NCBI GenBank assembly: GCA_028564705.1
Contig: JAPXFQ010002080.1
Span: 382,001-446,000 of the forward strand
Reading direction: 5' to 3'
DNA from: Apricaphanius iberus
Lineage: Eukaryota > Chordata > Actinopteri > Cyprinodontiformes > Aphaniidae
DNA: 64,000 nucleotides
Every line of letters starts with the position of its first letter. Positions within the stretch are counted from its first letter, which is position 1. The notes below the pieces were generated by a model that was given only the letters and a program-made list of their open reading frames with translations, was not told the origin of the DNA and did no database searches. The translations under genes were made by a program, and so were the position numbers. Of the stretch, positions 12,101-21,337 are shown piece by piece.

Positions 12101-12943
12101 GAAAAACGTAATCTGCTCTCTGACAAACTTACAGAATTCTGGTTCCTTCAATAGTTGTGGGTCTAATTTCCATGTTCTTTCAGTTTGGTTCACATGATCT
12201 AATTGTAAATTTAGAGAGAGTGGGGCGTGGTCTGAAATTGCTATATTGTGATATTTTACTTCACTAGTATAGGGCAATAATTTTGCATCTATCATTAAAT
12301 AATCAATTCGTGTGTACACATTATGAACATGTGAGTGGAATGAGTAGGCTCTCCCTTGAGGGTTAAAAATCCTCCAGCTATCAAACAAATTAGAATTATT
12401 TAAGTATTCCTTAAGGAAAATACTAGCATTAGAGGTCGATGTTCTACGTGTTGACGAGCGGTCTAAATATGGATCTAAAACAAGATTCAGGTCCCCTCCA
12501 ATAATTAGATTGGTCTGCGAGATGTCAGGTATTTGGGCTAAAACATGTTTGTAAAAAAGTGGAGAGTCTATGTTGGGGCCATATATATTGACCAGAGTTA
12601 TAGGAACAGAGTACAATTTTCCTACTAATATTAAATATCTGCCTTCCCTGTCAGCTATGGTTGATTTATGGGTAAAAGGTGTACCTTTTTTGAATAATAT
12701 TGCCACGCCTCTAGCTCTCACTGCACAAGTAGAATGATAAGCTTGCCCTGTCCACCTGCATCTCAGTTTTATGTGCTCATTCTTATTAAGGTGAGTTTCC
12801 TGAAGGAAAATTACATCACTGGACAGTGTTTTTAGGTGTGCTAATATCTTACCCCTCTTAACAGGATTATTCAAACCTTTAACATTCCATGTGACCAAGG
12901 TAATTTGTCCGCCTTTCTTTGTTTGTGTTGTATTAACCTGCAT
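9146..12943 (-). CDS. LINE ORF2 protein: APE endonuclease, reverse transcriptase, CCHC
   Basis: 1265 residues, uninterrupted. The APE-type endonuclease spans about residues 14-245: TWNVKGLN at 18-25, QETHL with Glu49, GGDLN with Asp151, and SDH at 237-239. The reverse transcriptase spans about 470-790: NYRPISLL at 538-545, SLDAEKAFD with Asp608, RQGCSLSPLLF near 666-676, and YADD at 708-711. A C-X2-C-X8-H-X4-C knuckle lies at 1135-1152. All key catalytic residues of both domains are present. The protein nicks genomic DNA and copies the LINE RNA by target-primed reverse transcription. It begins 519 nt downstream of the ORF1 stop. Confidence 0.95.
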   Translation of the reverse strand: MQVNTTQTKKGGQITLVTWNVKGLNNPVKRGKILAHLKTLSSDVIFLQETHLNKNEHIKLRCRWTGQAYHSTCAVRARGVAILFKKGTPFTHKSTIADREGRYLILVGKLYSVPITLVNIYGPNIDSPLFYKHVLAQIPDISQTNLIIGGDLNLVLDPYLDRSSTRRTSTSNASIFLKEYLNNSNLFDSWRIFNPQGRAYSFHSHVHNVYTRIDYLMIDAKLLPYTSEVKYHNIAISDHAPLSLNLQLDHVNQTERTWKLDPQLLKEPEFCKFVREQITFFFEMNDLPGTSPSILWETMKAYLRGGIISFRAAKRKKNRAELVDLEQQIRRLDKDNATQPSTETHKKILSLRYKYNQLLSDHITRAFIFTQQKYFEFGEKPNKLLARQLRKMESDRTINKIKSENGEVLTSHKDINHRFKQFYESLYSSKAVKDDLTIQTCLDSCDLQTLTQEDKSSLNANLSCIDIQVAIKSLKSGRTAGPDGYPGEFYKEFSDLLSPYLLKMYTQANSDNILPPTMREATIILIPKKDQDPEEVGNYRPISLLTYDQKILAKILANRLTLLMDKLIHPDQTGFIPNRHSFFNLRRLYNVIYSQKEETSDLAVLSLDAEKAFDQIEWPYLFATLRRYDLGEHFEKWLKILYHKPCARIVTNKTLSPAFQLHRGTRQGCSLSPLLFVLALEPLAQSIRANPLVQGYITKGTINKISLYADDILLFITNLQCTIPTLLDTISQFGRFSGYRINWSKSELMPIKLKDSSILESTPFKIANDKFTYLGIEITRDFNSLYEANFSPLVVKLQNSIQFWKSLPISLVGRVNAIKMVFLPQILYLFQNIPIFLPKKFFKKLDSIIVPFLWDYKTHRISKAHLCKAKVEGGLSLPNFSFYYYSCTLRTITIWLDRNFTQSNWITMEKEDCSPYEISALILSPTSTDTLAYNNNCIIHSTIRIWKQIKSQFGIESISTLLPIAKNPSFVPSTLDSGYTQWKDLGIRTIGDLLVGGNFASFSQLQAKFSLHKHNHFRYLQVRAYVKKHMRTLENILPNEFDELFKLGGGERHLISQIYNVLLSSSSPSMQGLRSGWEQELGTEISDELWKAALENIHKCSANSRHCLIQFKIIHRLHYCKVKLHKIFPNTSPLCDKCHIAEATLLHSYSLCTKLTPFWSGIFKTLSDMLRIELRLDPLLIILGVSVQLSQFNKYQRQLLSYAFIIGKKLVLMFWKKPEVPSVKLWLEELVRLSHLERVRFSLANNLKRFNRTWQPLQQYINNPI

Positions 12944-13462
12944 AGCTCAGAATAGAATGAAAAAGAATATAGAGGTCCTCATAAGTGTAAAAGGGATGAT
13001 TATACATCATATATAAGTCCCAGCCCACCCCAAACAAAATACTCACTGTCTTGCCTATACTAAGAAGAATCTGCAAAGTAAGGCGCGACCCCTCTAAGGA
13101 AGTAATAAAGAAAAAGATAACCGAAACACTCACACAACAAAGACACATTAACCTACTTAACTAACAACTTCCCTTACTACTAACTCCTAATTAGAAGTTG
13201 AAAGAGCTCTGCAAGAATATACAATTCAAGCACCAAACCAACATCTGAACGGTTGAAAAAAAATGGTCTGAAAAATATATATCAAGATATATAAACTACC
13301 TATTTATAACTATCAGCCCACTTCAGATTGACAACGAAATTTAAGGCAGCTAATTATGTAACCAAGATGAAGAATCTAAACATTATATAAAGTTAGCTGG
13401 ATAAACATCCCAGGAAAGTCCAACATTGAGTACTACCAGAATCCAGCCACTCCACATCCTCG
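12944..13462 (-). other. LINE inter-ORF region
   Basis: About 520 nt between ORF1 and ORF2 of the full-length LINE. It is AT-rich with no long frame in phase with either ORF. ORF2 translation would have to use reinitiation or an internal start. Confidence 0.7.
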
Positions 13463-14401
13463 TTAGGTGTCCGCCACGGGGTCATCTGCATCGCCTCCAC
13501 CCGTACCAAAGTGGAGCTCCGCGAATTTCTGGGCTTCCTTCGCGTCTGTGAACATTGATTCTGTTCCTCTGAAAGTCACTCTCAGCTTTGCGGGATATAA
13601 AAGTCCATACCGAACTCCCGGCTTGTCCCGAAGAAGTGCTCTGACACCGTTAAATGCAGCTCTGCGTTTCGCGATCTCGGGGGTGAAGTCAGGAAAGATG
13701 TGGATCTTCTGTCCGCGGTAGGCGAGGTCTCTCTGAGTCATGGCCTTCCGGAGGATCATTGTAACGTCGCGGTAATAATGGAGTCTCACCACCAACGCCC
13801 GAGGAGGTCCCGTGTCGTCTGGGCGCCTTCGTAGGGCTCTATGAGCGCGGTCCACCAGCGGTAAGTCATCCAGAGTCAGCACGTCTTTGAGGAGCTGTGA
13901 GACGAATACGTTCAGTTCTGCGCCTTTCTCTGCCCCTTCTTTTAACATTGCAATCCGTATATTTTGTCGTCTGGACCTTCCTTCAAGATCCATGTATTTT
14001 TCTGTTAGCTGATTCGTTTCTGTGCGTAGACGTTTTATCTCCGACTCTAGCTTTGTTATGGCATCTGCTGACTGTGTAGCCGCTCGTTCTAGCTCAGCAA
14101 TGGTTGCGCCATGTTGTTCGTTGGACGTTTTCAGGACTTGAATAGCATTTTGAGTCTCGGTCTTGAGGGTGAGGAGTTCTCCTCTAATAGTGGCGGACAC
14201 CTCTTCGATGCGAGTGTCAATTGTCTGACAAATTTCGAATTTGGTGGCTTGTAGCTCTGTGCGGAGAGAATTTATAGCATCTAGGATGGTAGCATTAGCC
14301 ATCGGGTAGCTACCTTCAGGCGAGTCCGGGGCGGCTGGGCCCGATTCTTTCGCTTTCTTGTCCTTGTTGGAAGCATGCATCCTCAAACTTGCTTTCTTCA
14401 T
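13463..14401 (-). CDS. LINE ORF1 protein (L1-type, coiled coil + RRM)
   Basis: 312 residues. A basic, disordered N-terminus (MKKASLRMHASNKDKKAKES) is followed by a heptad-rich coiled coil at about residues 40-140, an RRM-like domain at about 141-235 beginning GRSRRQNIRI, and a C-terminal domain at about 236-295 containing PDFTPEIAKRRAAF. This is the architecture of L1-type ORF1 proteins, trimeric RNA chaperones that coat the LINE RNA. The start is the first Met of the open frame and lies about 150 nt inside the element. No frameshift or stop is present. Confidence 0.93.
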   Translation of the reverse strand: MKKASLRMHASNKDKKAKESGPAAPDSPEGSYPMANATILDAINSLRTELQATKFEICQTIDTRIEEVSATIRGELLTLKTETQNAIQVLKTSNEQHGATIAELERAATQSADAITKLESEIKRLRTETNQLTEKYMDLEGRSRRQNIRIAMLKEGAEKGAELNVFVSQLLKDVLTLDDLPLVDRAHRALRRRPDDTGPPRALVVRLHYYRDVTMILRKAMTQRDLAYRGQKIHIFPDFTPEIAKRRAAFNGVRALLRDKPGVRYGLLYPAKLRVTFRGTESMFTDAKEAQKFAELHFGTGGGDADDPVADT

Positions 14402-14555
14402 GTCCTAATGCAATTAAATGAAGACTAGACTTTTCTCTCTCCCAATCTATAATAGAGTTGTCCAAATGTCGATTTAGTACCAAAAATATTTCTAAATTTG
14501 CAGGAGCTCCAGGGAAACGCTGCCTACTCCTCCATTGCTCACTAGCGCCCCCCCC

Positions 14556-14569
14556 TGTGGATGTTTTCT
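14556..14569. repeat. LINE target-site duplication, 5' side
   Basis: TGTGGATGTTTTCT, identical to 8899-8912. It marks the 5' end of the LINE. Confidence 0.9.
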
Positions 14570-14911
14570 GATGCTGGATCATTGAGCTCGTACTGCTGTG
14601 GTACATCAGCTCTACTTTGCAGTATTTACACTGTTGTTATACATTATTAATGTAACGATCCCAAACTTTACACATTTTCTGCCATTTATGGGCATCTTTA
14701 CTATCCGCTACCAACTAAATTCAAACTGTATCACGCGCTGCTGTTGAGCTTCGCACAGGTGCATCCAAAGCAACGGTCCGTGTGGAACCATCAGATCCCT
14801 GCCCTATGGTGCGCGTCATTGGAATTTAACGAAGCTTCGGGGCACAGTTTTTGCCTCGAGCTATTTTTGGAATCGAGTAACTCGACGAATCGCTGCAGTC
14901 CTAATCACAGT

Positions 14912-14978
14912 AGATATCGTTACCGCACGCTTTAGATTATATCGCAATATAAATTTGAGGCTATATCGCCCAGCCCTT
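14912..14978. mobile_element. Outer hAT-like relic, right TIR part
   Basis: The segment ends CTATATCGCCCAGCCCTT, the inverse of AAGGGCTGGGCGATATAG, a hAT-type terminus that recurs in direct form at 23753 and 30627. It is the right remainder of the element split by the inner hAT insertion. Confidence 0.6.
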
Positions 14979-15131
14979 GTTTGTGGGTGGAACAGCGCTT
15001 GGTAAAATGTTCACAGCTTTGGATATTGTTTCTAAACCTGCTTCAAACTCTGATGAAGAATTTACACAAATGACGTATTTTTTGTTGTTGTGATGCTACA
15101 AATTCAGGAAAGATTCAAGGAGTATTCCATA
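14978..15131. repeat. Repeat 'R' copy 2, right part
   Basis: Continuation of the copy at 7127-7423, homologous to about 5098-5272 of copy 1. Shared blocks include ACAGCGCTTGGTAAAAT (one mismatch) and TTTCTAAACCTGCTTCAAAC. Confidence 0.8.
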
Positions 15132-15451
15132 GTCAAAACACAAGAACATTAAACTAATGAAGGGAAGCCCTCGTTCTTTCACTGAATGACATGAAAACCA
15201 ATGTCAGCTTTTATGTATTGTGTCTTTTCTGAAATGTTCCTTTGTGTTATATTTTTCTGCATTAAAATTTAAATACCATTCAATTTAAAGATGGTGCTTT
15301 TGGTTTACCAGTGAACAAACTCAGAAAATCATCAAGGGATCAAGGACTTATTTTACACATTGCAACTTTTTGTGGTCTTCTGATATTTTAAAAAAGCCCA
15401 ATGTGTTACAGAATGTAAGAGGAGATATCACAGTTAGTAGCACAGACCTAC

Positions 15452-15536
15452 CTTATGGGCTGTGCGGGGTTGCTTCTGGCCATTTTCTGCTCGAGAGGAA
15501 TCTGCTCCCATTTGAAATGAAGACTCCAGTCAAATC
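15452..15536 (-). CDS. galnt16: GalNAc-T (galnt16-like) exon: [13 protein letters not shown] segment
   Basis: This 85-bp exon encodes [20 protein letters not shown], then SNPAQPI and two bases of Arg. FDW.L.F.WE is strongly conserved in GalNAc-Ts and forms part of the substrate cleft. The acceptor is a short pyrimidine tract ending TGTCAG. The donor is AAG|GTAGGT, phase 2, joining to the exon at 2708 after a 12.7-kb intron that carries the nested transposon block. Confidence 0.94.
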
Positions 15537-15629
15537 CTGACATGAAAAAGACAGTATGATTGGCTCAGGAATGCAACAAATAAATGACTAACATATGAAA
15601 ACATGGCATTTTTATTATATTGTCTAGAC

Positions 15630-16484
15630 CGGTGGTCTCCAAACCTGGTACTCGAGATCTACTGTCTTGCAGGTTTCAGATGCATTCCTGCTCCAACACA
15701 GCTAAATCAAACACACTCAGAAATTACAGAACTGTACTTTTAGAGGTAAAATGTCTTGTCACTGGGGTGGTACCCTCAACGGTACCATTTTGTACTGTTA
15801 ACTGTAGGTGCTTTTTATTACCCCATTAGGCTGTACCCTTTAACAGCACTACCTTGACAGCCAATCATTACTGACTTGAAATGATTGACACACCATCAGA
15901 CCCCAATGGAGCCAATAGTCGCACACAAAAACTACTTTTTTTCTCTCTCTAGAAGGATAAGTTCATCTTCTACTAAGAATTTTTGCAATTTATCCAAATA
16001 TTTACGAAAACAAAGCAAAATTTCTCATCAAAATAATTTTAAAAATCAGTTCACCATTTTTGAAGCACATACAGATCCACGTAAAATTATTCCTTAGATT
16101 TTTTTTTTAAAGATTCAATAAAAAAATATGTTAATAAAACATAAATTCAGTTTCGCTGATGTATTTATCTGTGAAAAAGAAAACTACCAGAAATTTTTCC
16201 CGTTTCGAAGAAATGGTACGACATTTTACTTTTTAGTACTGAGGAACTTCTATGTACCTTTCAGACAATGAAAAGGTAGAAATAGTTATGCTGAGGTCCA
16301 ATATTTGTCCTTAGACTGCTTTTTGTCTTAGTTGTACTTCGAGGCACAGTAACCGTTCCACACCCCTACTTCTACCGTCAAGTTGGAAAATACATGGTAA
16401 CGCATGAATTATTTGATTCAGTTGTGTTGGAGCAGGGATCATCTGAAACCTGCAGGATAATAGGACCAGGGTTGGAGACCACTG
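15630..16484. mobile_element. hAT MITE with palindromic 8-bp TSD
   Basis: An 855-bp element. The left end CGGTGGTCTCCAAACCTGGT and the right end (reverse complement CAGTGGTCTCCAACCCTGGT) form TIRs that extend about 80 bp, including GCAGGTTTCAGATG and CCTGCTCCAACACA on both sides. Flanks are identical 8-mers GTCTAGAC at 15622-15629 and 16485-16492. Eight-bp duplication and a CAGTGG-type start fit hAT. The family is common in teleosts; there is no transposase. Confidence 0.85.
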
Positions 16485-16809
16485 GTCTAGACTCTAGTCT
16501 TACTGGGTGGAGGTGGACGAATAAAAAATGAAAGAAGGTTGATTTAAGTGGATAAATTGGGTTCTTTGTTTCTCATGAATAAATATTTGAAATGTTACCG
16601 TACAGTTTTTTGCGATGAATCCTAAGGACACGCACTATGTTGCCATAAGTACTGGGTCGCTTGCATTTGCGCACCAATAAACTTTAATAACATCCTGTTC
16701 TCATAATAAAAGCTTTAATAAGGCATTTGCCCATATTTGCCAATAATCATTTAGAGCCACTTTGATAAATTTAAGAATCCCCAAAGTTTGGAAGTGGATT
16801 TATGGGGCT

Positions 16810-17220
16810 ACTCGACTATTCTTCCAGGAGAGCTTTGGTAAGGTCGGACACTGATGTTAGGGGCGAGATGGCTTGGCTTACAATGTAACTCATCCTAAAC
16901 TGCTACTTCTTGCAAAGTTGAGGGCAAAATCCAAATCAAACTCACTCAATCAAGGCCATACTGATCTTGCTTTTCGCACTGGCGGCATTTCCAGACTGTT
17001 CCAAGATGGTCAGGAGCATTAAATTGACCTTAATGTCTTTGTATAAGAATTCCTTTCACTGGAACTGAGGCACTAAGCCCAACACCTGAAAATCTAAATT
17101 AAACCACAATTGCCCCCCCACCGACCTTAGCAAACTGAAGTCAGAAATTGTCCGGGATTACCAGACAGGATAGAGTGGTTTATCCAGAAAACGCAACTCC
17201 ACTGCAGTAAAGCAGCTGCT
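16810..17220 (-). mobile_element. Tc1/mariner-type relic
   Basis: Degenerate text (for example TGTCTTTGTATAAGAATTCC followed by TTTCACTGGAACTGAGG) corresponds to the reverse strand of a widespread teleost Tc1/mariner-like element. An internal deletion removes the region that would encode the PDLNP motif. Neither terminus is clear. Confidence 0.6.
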
Positions 17221-17710
17221 CGGCTGAAGAAAATAATTTCATGAAGTTCTTTACATTCCACTAATGAGCTAATCTGATGGCATCACGAGTTGGTGAGTAC
17301 AGCACACTGCATCTCAGCAACCACTGTCCGACCCTTTGTGAGTTTTCCATGGTGTAATCTTTGTTTCTCTCTTTTTGCTTCTGCATTCTAATAATCCCGC
17401 TAACGGTTGACAGTTTATTGTTTATCGGGAAAGGACATTTCATGAAAGGACTCATAGTATAGGTGCTATTTTCTCATGATAAAATACTGGAGTTCACCAG
17501 GCTCCTGAGAGTAGTCCATTCTCTAACAAATGCTGCTAGAAGCAGTCTGCATGCATTGCTGATGGATAGTTTACACCCGTAGTCATAGAAGAGACTGGAA
17601 CACCTAATGTGTGTAATCTAGAGATGGGGCCCCAGTGTTTCTGGCAATGCATAAATACAATATGACGGATTGTACTGCTGTTCCGCGTGTGTGTTCCGTC
17701 AGGTTCTGAC

Positions 17711-17798
17711 CTCCTCTCAGGTCAGCCGATGCAGCCAAGTAGGCAAAGTTATCCAAGCTGATCACATCGATTATGGGGCTGACCACTCGCGTATGATC
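17711..17798 (-). CDS. galnt16: GalNAc-T (galnt16-like) exon: [18 protein letters not shown] segment
   Basis: This 88-bp exon encodes [18 protein letters not shown], then [11 protein letters not shown] and one base of Gly. This segment distinguishes paralogues: it agrees with GALNT16, while GALNT2 and GALNT14 carry a VCPVIDIIN-type version. The acceptor is TTCCTTTCAG, phase 0. The donor is GAG|GTCAGA, the weakest of the nine because +3 is C rather than A or G. The next exon, reached after a 2.2-kb intron, begins GA to complete Gly. Confidence 0.94.
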
Positions 17799-18954
17799 CT
17801 GAAAGGAACAACACAAAGAAATGACAGAGACTTAGGTAACAGAGTCATCTTAGGATGACTTTCAAATCAGTGAAATATTACATTTGAAAACAAACACTAT
17901 ACGGATACGTTTCCAAAACATTTCGTCAACATACAAGGCAATATTCTGCAGGAATGGATTAAGTCAAGGCTTTTGCTGGTTTCACAGCGATTTGTTAACA
18001 AAACTGATGGGAATAGCCGACCTTTCTATGGAGTCACATCTGTGAAGCGTTAAAACGACCTCCTATTGCAAAGGTAACATGATCGCAAAAGTAAACACAC
18101 CCGATGAGAAAACTGTTGGCTTCTTATAGTTTGCATGTGCTTGTGAAAGTGATGGGCAAACATGATTGTTTATTCATCAGTCAGCCTTGTGTGTGCGTGT
18201 GTGTGAGTTTCTGAAATGTTGAACGTCGACACCAAACACACAGCTGTTCCTAGTTTGAGCTGTCCGCCTCATTCTGTTAAGACCAACCTAGTACTTAATG
18301 TGGACTATACTCACAAGTAAGAAGTTCTGACACTTTTTCCCTTTTCACCTTGAAGGTAGAACCACTTCTCTGAACCCAACTGTAGGCAGCATAAGTGTCA
18401 TTAAAGGTATGGCCACTTCATATAAACTACTTTACCAAAGGACACTGGTACAAGAGAGCTAGTCACAACCATAGTTTAAATAAAAAAAAAAATATATATA
18501 TATTCTAATGGTGGTAAAAATCAAGCCATAATAACTAAAATAAATCATATCAAATATTATACAATAAAAGTCAGTTTTTTTTTTTTTTACTTGAATGCTT
18601 TAAGCTTAATTCCCTGATCTTTCTAAGTTTCAGACTTTTAATTTGAGGTTAGAAAGCAATTAGTTCCTGAATTGCCATGTTGCATTGACAGAGTCAATTG
18701 CGTTTTTCGAAAGCCAATTGTCACAACAATGTGTCAAAGGCTCGCCAAATTTCAAGGCTCCTCCAAATTTGGCCCACCTTCCTTCTCCCGGATTCGAAGG
18801 ACGGTTTATCCTTCCCAGCACACACAGTATCAAGATTCATTGCTGGCCGAACAGTAGATTTTGGTTCATGTAATAATGGCGCACAAAGTGGAAGAGCATT
18901 ACAGTTTCAAAAATGTACATATTCTAAAAATGGTGCAAAAATTAAAGGTTTAAG
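17799..18954 (-). other. Intronic sequence, nothing assigned
   Basis: Start of the 5.4-kb intron between the exons at 23236 and 17711. It includes a short poly(A)/TA run at 18481-18504 and poly(T) near 18576. No element ends were paired. Confidence 0.5.
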
Positions 18955-21033
18955 TTTGGAGAGAAAATAGACTCACAAGATCCGTGTGTGCTGAATACCT
19001 GATTTGTAATTTGTCTCAGCCTGTTTGTGTGCAACTTTGGCTACTTGTATTTGTAAAACCAGATTTGTAAACCGTAAAATGCATTGTGTGTGTAACTTCG
19101 GGTACTTACAGGTGTTTGTTAAAATGTACGCACAAATATACAAAAATAAGAGTGCAAAATCCATTTCAACACGCACAATTTCAAATTACACTAACTTAAA
19201 ACTAACTACGAATTCAAAACGGCTCGCATGCAAATCATTAAGTATGTATGCACCTATCGCCTGATACACACAGACAAAACCACGTTTACGCACAGATCAG
19301 AGTTACAACTGTAAATGATATGTTTAAATTCTGGTAAAATGCTGGGTCATCTGAGTATTCTTATCACTCTCCCTCTAAATGATATGCTACTCCATCACCG
19401 CATTAAAAAATTAAGCAGGGAAAATCTTCAAAGTCATCCAAATACACTCAGGACTAAACACAAACATAAATAAGTGCACTACAACATCAAACTGACCGTA
19501 TTATGAACGCACACACTGTCAATTGTTCGGCTGCTTTCTGTCTCTAGGCTCCAAACATCCCCACCTGTGGTGCATTCATGGCTGCATGGGGAATCCTATA
19601 CACTACCCATTTGTACACAGTTTCAAAGCAAATTATTTAACATTCAAGATAGAAAACTCTTTTTCAATTTCGTGACTATAGACTAAGGCTATGTTCACAC
19701 TGCAGGTCTCTTAATGCTCAATTCCGATTTTTTTGATCAAATCTGATTTTTTTGTATGGTTGTTTACACTACAGATAAAATGCGTCAGCAAACGCACACT
19801 CCAGTGTGAACGTTTCACGGCTCCAAAGCGCCCCGCATGCGTAGAAGAAGATGAGATGTCACCATAGTACGTCACACACAACTCGCTCTGTTTACGGAAA
19901 TAAAAATGGCGGCTACACATGTAAGTGTTTTTTCAGCAGTCTATCAATTCTTGCATAGTCGGAACCGCCGGAATTTTGACAAATTAATTAGAGAAAGAAT
20001 GACCACAAGAAAAATGAGAGCTGGTGCTTTAACAATGGCCTTGTTTGGAACAGTGGGTGCTACCTCCGTGTTTTCTCTGGCGCCGATTATTGACGTCAAT
20101 GACACGCTGTCTCGTGTCAGTGACGAAAAAGACGGATTTAAAGCGACATGTTCAGACCTCAGCCGCTTTCAAAAAAATTAGATATGTATCGGATTCAGTA
20201 CTACATACTGAAGTGACCTGGGTCGGATTTGAACAAATCGGATTTGTGGCGTTCAGATCGCCAGAAAAAGATCAGATATGGGTCACATGGGGCCAAAAAA
20301 GTCGGATTTGATGCGCTTTCACCTGCAGTGTGAACGTTGCCTAATAGATTGGATTTTAAATTAAGCAAATTCAGATTCAGTTTGATTAAAGTTGAAGTTG
20401 AGCATTTTTTATTAAATTTGTTTAATATAAATAGCAATCAAAATTAATACATTTTCTTATGGCACAAAGTTTTGCCCATACATGTATATTAAAACAATTT
20501 TGTAATTTTAAAAAGTGTCATTCTATTTATTACAACTAAAAGGTCCTGATATTTTTTTGTTCACTTCAGCAGCAGGTTTAGAGGGAAAGCAAATAATAGT
20601 CAGATAGCCCAGCATTCTACCAGCATTTAAACGCATAATGTAAGCACAAATCTCGAGACGTAATATGAGTCTAAACACCCCTCCTGAAGTTGTAACTCTG
20701 ATCTGGCCATAAATGTGGTTTTGTCTGTGTGCAAACGTCAATTGGTGCATTCATAGTTACTAATTTGCGTGTGTAGCAGCTGTTTTGAATTCGTAGTTAG
20801 TTTTAAGTTAGTGCAATTTGAAATTGTGCATGTGTAAATGGATTTTGCAGTCGTAATTTATGTATTTGTGTGTACATTTTAACAAACACTTGCAAGTACT
20901 CAAAGTTACGCAAAAATGTATTTTACAGATAAGGCTTTACACAAGCACCCAAAGTTACAGACACAGGCTGACACAAGTTACAAATTACGTATCACTCACA
21001 CACAGATATTGTGAGTCTATTTTCGCTCCATAG
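18955..21033. mobile_element. Fold-back element with arms of about 430 bp
   Basis: The left arm (about 18955-19385) and right arm (about 20575-21033) are inverted copies. Left GAGAAAATAGACTCACAAGA faces right (reversed) GCGAAAATAGACTCACAATA. Further shared blocks are AACTTAAAACTAACTACGAA, TTCAAAAC and CAGAGTTACAAC, then TTTAAAT-CTGGTA-AATGCTGGG near the inner ends. The spacer holds a Harbinger-like MITE (19687-20341) inserted later. No clear target duplication was found. The class is unassigned. Confidence 0.8.
19687..20341. mobile_element. Harbinger-like MITE with TAA duplication
   Basis: A 655-bp element flanked by TAA (19684-19686 and 20342-20344). TIRs are GGCTATGTTCACACTGCAGG on the left and, reversed, GGCAACGTTCACACTGCAGG on the right. 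Subterminal GGATTTG/CAAATCC-type repeats are dense at the right end. Three-bp TWA duplications fit PIF/Harbinger. A 91-codon frame at 19906-20181 begins in a good initiation context (AAAATGGCGG) and may be a transposon-derived first exon; it has no recognised domain. Confidence 0.75.
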
Positions 21034-21337
21034 AAACTGAGTGTATAATGCAAAGTTTTGTAGTGCAACTTTAAAGCAAGACACCAAAGTCAAAGAGAGG
21101 GTGTACCTACTACTTCCGGTCCTTGGTCTGAACCACAGTCCTTCGTCTACCACAAAGACTAAAGCCAGAGAGGTTATGAAACTGGATGGTCTCGCTTTTA
21201 TTTTCACAAGCTGGTAAAAGTACAGCTTGACATGTTGCAGTTTTTTTCTTACTTATTTAATCCTTTTTAACCAGTTTAAATAAATAAATGAACATGTCTA
21301 TGCAAAGGAAAAACGCCTGACTACCTAACCGCTTCAG

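Larger units (their letters stand above)
8913..14555 (-). mobile_element. Full-length L1/Tx1-type LINE with intact ORF1 and ORF2
   Basis: A 5643-bp LINE in minus orientation, flanked by identical 14-bp duplications TGTGGATGTTTTCT at 8899-8912 and 14556-14569. On its own strand it begins with a G run (GGGGGGGG then CGCTAGTGAGC), has ORF1 (312 aa), an intergenic gap of about 520 nt, ORF2 (1265 aa), and a short 3' UTR ending shortly after AATAAA (8926-8931). Both ORFs are open. The architecture (coiled-coil/RRM ORF1, APE endonuclease, RT, C-terminal CCHC) fits the L1/Tx1 group found in fish. Perfect duplication and intact frames suggest a young copy. It lies in the same orientation as galnt16. 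Confidence 0.93.
7790..14903. mobile_element. hAT MITE with 8-bp TSD, split by a LINE
   Basis: The left end TAGGGCTGCAGC (7790) and right end GCTGCAGTCCTA (to 14903) are inverted. They are flanked by ATCACAAT (7782-7789) and ATCACAGT (14904-14911), a 7/8 match and the 8-bp duplication typical of hAT. Removing the LINE at 8913-14555 and one copy of its duplication leaves an element of about 1.46 kb with no transposase. The end sequence resembles the element at 61912. Confidence 0.8.
15537..17710 (-). other. galnt16 intron (2.2 kb)
   Basis: This intron between the exons at 17711 and 15452 contains a hAT MITE (15630-16484) and a Tc1/mariner relic (16810-17220). The remaining pieces hold nothing recognisable. 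Confidence 0.8.
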
